Below the pieces are notes generated by a model. That model saw only the letters and a list, made by a program, of their open reading frames with translations, was not told where the DNA came from and made no database searches. From H2-BAC3 sp045863035 (GTDB taxonomy: Bacteria > Bacteroidota > Ignavibacteria > Ignavibacteriales > Ignavibacteriaceae): a stretch of DNA of 18,647 nucleotides. The stretch covers positions 1 through 18,647 of the forward strand of contig BTUV01000058.1 of the NCBI GenBank assembly GCA_045863035.1, given 5' to 3'. Position 1 is the first letter of the stretch. Every line of letters starts with the position of its first letter. A program made the translations under genes and the position numbers. Positions 14,289 to 18,647 of this stretch are shown piece after piece.

Positions 14289-14925
14289 ACATGCACATAT
14301 TCAAACAATAGCGAATGCCTGATATTTTGATTTTGCGTTAATCCGGTTCTGTAGATACACGCCGGACAAGTGAAGTGCCAGGTTCCGTAGATACACGCCG
14401 CGGCGTGTATGTACGCCGGACACGAGTATATCCGCACAACAATAAATTTCGGCTGTTTTGATTTTGCGTTAATCCGGTTTTGTAGATACACACCGGACAA
14501 GTGAAGTGCCAGGTTTTGTAGATACACGCCGCGGCGTGTATGTACGCCGGACATGAGTATATTCGCACAAAAATAAATCCCGGCTGTTTTGATTTTGCGT
14601 TAATCCGGTTCTGTAGATACACGCCGCGGCGTGTATGTACGCCGGACACGAGTATATTCGCNNNNNNNNNNNNNNNNNNNNNNNNNNNNNNNNNNNNNNN
14701 NNNNNNNNNNNNNNNNNNNNNNNNNNNNNNNNNNNNNNNNNNNNNNNNNNNNNNNNNNNNNGGTTCTGTAGATACACGCCGCGGCGTGTATGTACGCCGG
14801 ACACGAGTATATTCGCACAATAATAAATTTCGGCTGTTTTGATTTTGCGTTAATCCGGTTCTGTAGATACACGCCGGACGAGTGAAGTGCCAGGTTTGTA
14901 GATACACGCCGCGGCGTGTATGTAC
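14289..14925. repeat. Tandem array of a perfect 20-bp palindrome in 131-bp or shorter units
   Basis: Units begin TTTTGATTTTGCGTTAATCC at 14325, 14456, 14587 and 14837; part of another lies at 14762-14836 after the assembly gap. Each has the palindrome ATACACGCCGCGGCGTGTAT at 14391-14410, 14522-14541, 14617-14636, 14772-14791 and 14902-14921, flanked by GTAG and GTAC so that 13 of 14 bases pair on each side. The palindrome is unchanged in all five units although the rest varies. Units at 14325, 14456 and 14837 also carry an extra stretch of about 35 bp (containing GTGAAGTGCCAGG) that the 14587 unit lacks. A decayed partial unit seems to lie at 14289-14324. The last unit stops at the palindrome. 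No protein is credible here; long frames on both strands only follow the repeat. Confidence 0.92.
14662..14761. other. Assembly gap (exactly 100 N)
   Basis: One hundred N fall inside the palindrome array. A round length of 100 usually marks a scaffold gap of unknown size, so the true array may be longer or shorter than shown. Confidence 0.98.
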
Positions 14926-14943
14926 AAACCCGAATATATATTT

Positions 14944-14970
14944 CTTTGTGGCTTAGCGTCTTTGCGCGAA
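14944..14970 (+). repeat. Dispersed CTTTGCG motif
   Basis: CTTTGTGGCTTAGCGTC (14944-14960) followed by TTTGCGCGAA. It is the closest relative of the copy at 12450 and lies between the palindrome array and the carboxypeptidase gene. Confidence 0.65.
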
Positions 14971-14994
14971 CCGAATACGTAAATTACGGTGAAT

Positions 14995-16476
14995 TTAGTT
15001 TTCTAACCGCAGCACCGGATATACTCCCCCCTTCACCAGCAGATATTCAAACACCCTGTAAGTCACCAGCCCGATTTCTGACTTCGGCTCTAATGCCTGC
15101 ACTATCACGTTTCCCGCAAGCTGATTTACCGGAAGCAGCCAGTATTCCGTTTTTAGCTGTGACGGCTTCACTGCGTTTCGTTCCGTTCCTGCGTCCGCCA
15201 CGATATCTCCTTCAAAATCAATGGAATCTATTGCTGTAATCGTGTAACTGCTAATCCTGTCCGTTTCTTCAGGTATATATTTTTCTTTGATAAAGCCATG
15301 ACGATCCGTCCATGCAGTCAGTTTTTCGTCCTTTGCGGGGATCAGATATCCTTTTGGCTTTACAACACTGTAGCGCGATGCAACAACCGGACGATAATTC
15401 CTAACTGTTACCAGTGTATCAGCTCCGGTTGAGACGGAAAGCAGCGCGATGGTTTTTGTTTCGCCTGTAAGAGCGTGAGTCATCTGCACTGCAACTGAAT
15501 CCGGTCTGCTCTCAAGTATGAAGTTTTTTGAATCATTCACCAGTTTTTTAATCCGGGCTTTATGCTTTATCACGAATTCCAAAAAACCTTTCACTCCTGC
15601 GTGTTGCCCTCTTGCTCTTCTTTCAAGATTATCAAGCCGGTCTCGCCCGTTCATACCTTCCTGAAAGAAGGAAAACGCGCCAAGCGAACCGATGCTCTGC
15701 CTGCCGTCATTAATGTCGTATGTGCTTCTGCGAATCAATTCCCCTTCCGGCGGTCCGCCAGGAAGGTACTCTTCAAAAGAAAACCCGGCTTCGGTTACAT
15801 ACTCTTTAAGGAATGGCATATATACATCAAGCTGAAACTTCCGCAGCTCATTATATATATTCATATTTGTCAGGGTTCCGGAGGTCACTTCAGAGTTCTT
15901 CAGATAACCATACTCCATCCAGCTTGATGAATAGGGGGAGTATTCATGTACATCCATGTTTACATCGAACTGATACTTGTTATAAAACTGATGCAAACCC
16001 TGAGTTTCCGGCTGCAATAAAACAAGATGGTCGCGGTTCAGGTCTGCATTGTTGCCGTTCCTGCGTGTATATGCTTCGTTGCCATCCGGATTCATCATGG
16101 GTATTAAAGCAAAATCTGCATGAGCAAGAAGATGGTCAAGTTTTCCCTCAGCCATATCAGCAAGAAGCAGCAACATCCCCTCTTTTCCGGAGGGCTCGTT
16201 GCCGTGCTGCTGGGCAAATACCAATATTTTAATTTTGCTCTGGTTTCTCCCGAACTCATCCTCAGAAAATTTCACCACGGGGATCTTCCTTCCCAATGAC
16301 GACTCGGCTATATATTCAACTTTCAATGTGTGCTTCCGCGAAACCGCCTCATTCACAAATGCCGTCATCTCTTCATAAGACGTGCTCTTGGTAAATCCTG
16401 ATTTTTCGAATGGCGTCTGGATTCTCTGCGAAAAGAGGGAGGTGATACTAAGCAAAAAAAGTAAAAGATATTTCAT
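14995..16476 (-). CDS. Secreted M14-family zinc carboxypeptidase
   Basis: A 493-residue protein with signal peptide MKYLLLFLLSITSLFSQ and an M14 metallopeptidase domain (about 35-305). The zinc ligands are H91-G-N-E94 (HxxE) in FAQQHGNEPSGKEG and H177 in MDVHEYSP. NADLNRDH (143-150) is the substrate-binding NR motif, and E273 in FFQEGMNG is the likely catalytic glutamate, so all active-site elements are present. The C-terminal 190 residues form an uncharacterised beta-rich extension. There is no T9SS sorting domain, unlike the neighbouring carboxypeptidase. The ATG at 16476 starts the signal peptide; a TTG at 16488 would add four residues. It diverges from the second M14 gene across 137 bp, so the two may share control. 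The likely role is trimming peptides from the C-terminus in the periplasm or outside the cell. Confidence 0.92.
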   Translation of the reverse strand: MKYLLLFLLSITSLFSQRIQTPFEKSGFTKSTSYEEMTAFVNEAVSRKHTLKVEYIAESSLGRKIPVVKFSEDEFGRNQSKIKILVFAQQHGNEPSGKEGMLLLLADMAEGKLDHLLAHADFALIPMMNPDGNEAYTRRNGNNADLNRDHLVLLQPETQGLHQFYNKYQFDVNMDVHEYSPYSSSWMEYGYLKNSEVTSGTLTNMNIYNELRKFQLDVYMPFLKEYVTEAGFSFEEYLPGGPPEGELIRRSTYDINDGRQSIGSLGAFSFFQEGMNGRDRLDNLERRARGQHAGVKGFLEFVIKHKARIKKLVNDSKNFILESRPDSVAVQMTHALTGETKTIALLSVSTGADTLVTVRNYRPVVASRYSVVKPKGYLIPAKDEKLTAWTDRHGFIKEKYIPEETDRISSYTITAIDSIDFEGDIVADAGTERNAVKPSQLKTEYWLLPVNQLAGNVIVQALEPKSEIGLVTYRVFEYLLVKGGVYPVLRLEN

Positions 16477-16613
16477 GTTTCTCAGCAATGTTACGATGAT
16501 TGATTAAAACTGTTTGCCCAAAGGCAGCGGACTGATTTACAACCGAAAATTAACCAAAAATCCCCCCTTTTTACCTATTTTACTATATTATTTCATTTTT
16601 CTTATGACCCGAT
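16477..16613. promoter_or_regulatory. Divergent promoter region between two carboxypeptidase genes
   Basis: A 137-bp gap between two genes that start away from each other must hold promoters in both directions. It is AT-rich, with a C run at about 16562-16567 and TATATT at 16584-16589 that could serve as a -10 box for the rightward gene. I could not identify matching -35 elements or an operator. Confidence 0.4.
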
Positions 16614-18446
16614 ATGACCTGTTTCCGGCAACTGACAATACTAACACTCCTTTTTACCGCACAAATATTTGCCCAAATCCGGTTTGATGCCGGCTTTGAA
16701 AGCGGAAACATCAACACTGTTTCCACCACAGACTCAGTTAACTGGACTGTTACTACCAAGCAGGATATCGGCGGCAGATGGTTTTATTTTCGCATTACCG
16801 GAGTGAAGGACAAATTCATAAAGGTCCGGGTTTCCAACAGCGATGTTAAGCGCGCGATGTACTCGTATAACAATATCAATTGGGAGCGATTCACTCTGGC
16901 TGAAAGCCCCGGCAGCAGCTCCTTTCAGAAAACTTTTTCTTACGACACAGTTTTTGCGGCTTATTATACTCCATATACCCTTACGCATCTGCGCGGCAGG
17001 GTGGCTGAGTGGGCTTCGCATCCCTTCGTAACACTTGACACTCTCGGTCACACACCCAACAATCTTCCGATGTATGTAATGGTTGTTACTGACCCCTCTG
17101 TGCCTGATTCACTCAAACAGACCGTCTGGGTTCACGCGCGGACTCACCCCGGCGAAACGCCAACCTCTTTTCATTTTGAGGGGGTGATGAAAACACTTCT
17201 GAGCGGTAATGATGTTACTAACCATTATCTTAAAAATCTTATCTTTCACCTGATCCCATTTACCAACCCTGATGGTGTTTATTACGGCCGTTCTCGTACC
17301 AACTTTGACGGTGTGGATGTTGAGTCAGACTGGAACCGGGTTGACTCACTTACCAGTAAAGAAGTAAGAAATCTAAAACAGTATATGCAGTCTGTTAATC
17401 AGGTAAACGTGCTTAAAGTTTTTCTTAATCTTCACTCACAGGCCTCGCCTTACTGCACGTTCTGGATACATACTGCTTCTTCTACTTCTCCCTTTTTTTA
17501 TAAACGGGAGATGCAGTTTTCAAATCTGCAAATATCTGATAACCCCTACTTTGTATATAATGACTACCGTTTCTCTAATCTTTCCATGACATTTCCGGAG
17601 GGATGGCAGTGGCGTAACTGGGGGGATAAAACCATGGCTCTGACTTATGAAACCCCGTACGATTATTACTCATCTGGAGAAGTTGTAACAAAAGAAAATC
17701 TTGAATATCTCGGTGAGCGCTCGGTCTATGCATTAGCTGAATATCTGGAACTCTCCCACCCGAAACATCTGATTCTTGATAATGACGACATCACATCATT
17801 CTGGGCATCAGACACAGCGGGAAGTGATTTCTTCGGTTCTGATTATCTGTATGCTTCCCCCGCCTCAGCAGCCGGCGATATTACTTTTTCAACAGAACCC
17901 TTGCAGCCCGGCAGTTATGATATATACGGCTGGTGGCCGACCGGACAGGCATTCGCCTCGGATGCGCGCGTTACCATTAATGCCGGAGGGCAGACAGTGC
18001 AGAAAGCAGTAAACCAGAAAAACGGAAACGGTGAATGGCGCTTTCTGACAAATGTCTCCCAGTCATACAGCGGTTCTGTTTCTGTTACTGTCAGTGATAC
18101 CGGCAATGGTTTTATTGCCGCTGATGCTTTCCGTATTATATATAAGGGAGCGCCGGTTTCGGTCAGAGAGAATAGTCTTCCGTTAAGTTTTTCGCTTGAT
18201 CAGAATTTTCCCAATCCGTTTAATTCACAGACTATCATCCGTTACCACCTGCAGGAAAGCGGACAGGTGCGGCTTGTTATATACGATGCGGTCGGCCGGG
18301 AAGTTATACAACCGGTAAACGGCTCACAAACCACCGGAACCTACGAAGTACCGTTTGAAGGCCGGGGGCTCTCCTCCGGAGTATATTATATCCGTCTCAG
18401 TTTCTCAGGTAAATCAGTTACCAAAGCAATGGTGCTGCTGAAATAA
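16614..18446 (+). CDS. T9SS-secreted M14 zinc carboxypeptidase with golvesin-like domain
   Basis: A 610-residue multidomain secreted protein. Order: signal peptide (1-20, ending IFAQ); beta-sandwich N-domain like that of cytosolic-type (CCP/AGTPBP1) carboxypeptidases (about 22-120, FDAGFESGNINTV); M14 catalytic domain (about 125-380); golvesin/xanthan-lyase-like beta domain (about 388-510, YDIYGWWPTG, ADAFRIIY); linker; type A T9SS C-terminal sorting domain (about 525-610, FSLDQNFPNPFN...GVYYIRLSFSGKSVTKAMVL). Zinc ligands H178-P-G-E181 and H274 (LNLHSQ), the N241-R242 motif and catalytic E346 (LTYETPY) are all present. The sorting domain predicts export across the outer membrane and release or surface attachment. 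The ATG at 16614 gives a clean signal peptide. It diverges from another M14 gene. The golvesin-like module probably binds polysaccharide or cell wall (inference). Confidence 0.93.
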   Translation: MTCFRQLTILTLLFTAQIFAQIRFDAGFESGNINTVSTTDSVNWTVTTKQDIGGRWFYFRITGVKDKFIKVRVSNSDVKRAMYSYNNINWERFTLAESPGSSSFQKTFSYDTVFAAYYTPYTLTHLRGRVAEWASHPFVTLDTLGHTPNNLPMYVMVVTDPSVPDSLKQTVWVHARTHPGETPTSFHFEGVMKTLLSGNDVTNHYLKNLIFHLIPFTNPDGVYYGRSRTNFDGVDVESDWNRVDSLTSKEVRNLKQYMQSVNQVNVLKVFLNLHSQASPYCTFWIHTASSTSPFFYKREMQFSNLQISDNPYFVYNDYRFSNLSMTFPEGWQWRNWGDKTMALTYETPYDYYSSGEVVTKENLEYLGERSVYALAEYLELSHPKHLILDNDDITSFWASDTAGSDFFGSDYLYASPASAAGDITFSTEPLQPGSYDIYGWWPTGQAFASDARVTINAGGQTVQKAVNQKNGNGEWRFLTNVSQSYSGSVSVTVSDTGNGFIAADAFRIIYKGAPVSVRENSLPLSFSLDQNFPNPFNSQTIIRYHLQESGQVRLVIYDAVGREVIQPVNGSQTTGTYEVPFEGRGLSSGVYYIRLSFSGKSVTKAMVLLK

Positions 18447-18498
18447 TTGATTGTTTTGTTATGGGCCGTGAGTTTACATATACTTCGTCAATGGCACG

Positions 18499-18530
18499 CT
18501 GATTTTACGGATTCTTCGCAACGCTGATTA
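18499..18530 (-). repeat. Dispersed 32-bp element, copy 2 (inverted)
   Basis: Reverse complement of the element at 9182-9213 with three differences by eye. It contains TACGGATTCTTCGCAACGC and is followed by a second partial CTGATTA word (18534-18540). It lies between the carboxypeptidase gene and the GxxExxY remnant. Confidence 0.7.
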
Positions 18531-18556
18531 AAACTGATTAAAGGAGGAAATATACA

Positions 18557-18643
18557 ATAACTGAACTATTGCATAAAGATTTGAGTGATATTGTAATAAA
18601 GACATTTTATCCTGACTTCTGCCAAAATCTGACCAAATCGTAA
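18557..18643 (+). pseudogene. Remnant of a GxxExxY-family gene
   Basis: The frame reads (I)TELLHKDLSDIVIKTFY and then PDFCQNLTKS before a stop at 18641-18643. The first 17 residues match the N-terminus I know for GxxExxY proteins (TELLHK-x-L-x-x-x-I-I-K-x-FY-x-VYN...), but the following VYNELG and GFLEKVYE region is missing. A strong GGAGG (18543-18547) stands at the right distance from codon 18557, but that codon is ATA instead of ATG. Lost start plus loss of the core motif indicates a decayed fragment. The function of the intact family is not established. Confidence 0.55.
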
Positions 18644-18647
18644 AAAT

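Noticed and set aside
14246..14907. Open frames of 90-189 residues across the palindrome array
   Set aside because: They run through the N gap and exist in several frames on both strands because the repeat lacks stops.
14289..14925. CRISPR array
   Set aside because: Units repeat throughout their length with no unique spacers, the conserved part is a perfect palindrome, unit lengths vary, and there are no cas genes nearby.
18447..18498. Terminator after the T9SS carboxypeptidase gene
   Set aside because: No hairpin followed by a T run could be found in the bases after the stop.
1..18647. tRNA, rRNA, insertion sequence or prophage genes
   Set aside because: No tRNA-like cloverleaf, rRNA core sequence, transposase, integrase or phage protein was recognised.

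Overview
The window looks like chromosomal DNA of a Bacteroidota/Ignavibacteria-type bacterium. The evidence is a secreted protease (16614-18446) ending in a type IX secretion sorting domain with the FSLDQNFPNPFN signature, mostly weak or absent Shine-Dalgarno sites, moderate G+C, and intergenic DNA full of short dispersed and tandem repeats of a kind familiar in that group. This placement is inferred from sequence style, not from a marker gene.

Layout. 1-393: nested tandem repeats, then a terminator-like hairpin just ahead of an AbgT-family transporter (394-1923), which ends in a strong intrinsic terminator. 1987-2796: no gene; a three-copy, about 202-bp tandem repeat built around a hairpin. 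2797-4841: pdxB (vitamin B6 synthesis) and a glutaminase, convergent, with overlapping stop codons. 5106-7559, minus strand: a compact TetR regulator / atypical SDR / membrane-anchored metallo-beta-lactamase-fold hydrolase operon. 7764-8987: secreted M19 dipeptidase. 9400-12400, plus strand: two overlapping SRPBCC/AHSA1-like genes, a PhnB-like VOC protein and a MATE exporter. 12550-14235: secreted YtcJ-like amidohydrolase. 14289-14925: tandem array of a perfect 20-bp palindrome, interrupted by exactly 100 N. 14995-18446: two divergent secreted M14 zinc carboxypeptidases, one carrying a golvesin-like domain and a T9SS sorting signal. 18557-18643: apparent remnant of a GxxExxY-family gene.

Functional theme (inference): several enzymes point to use of peptides and amino-acid amides. 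These are two secreted carboxypeptidases, a secreted dipeptidase, an exported amidohydrolase, a glutaminase, and a transporter family that moves aminoacyl-glutamate-type substrates. They are not one operon, so this is a shared theme and not a proven pathway.

I found no convincing new defence, mobile or biosynthetic system. The unusual signals are in the non-coding DNA: two hairpin/palindrome arrays that each end in a palindrome, heptamer repeats beginning at the stop codons of three separate genes, a family of dispersed intergenic motifs, and an excess of TATATA/ATATAT sites caused partly by ATA being the favoured isoleucine codon next to tyrosine.
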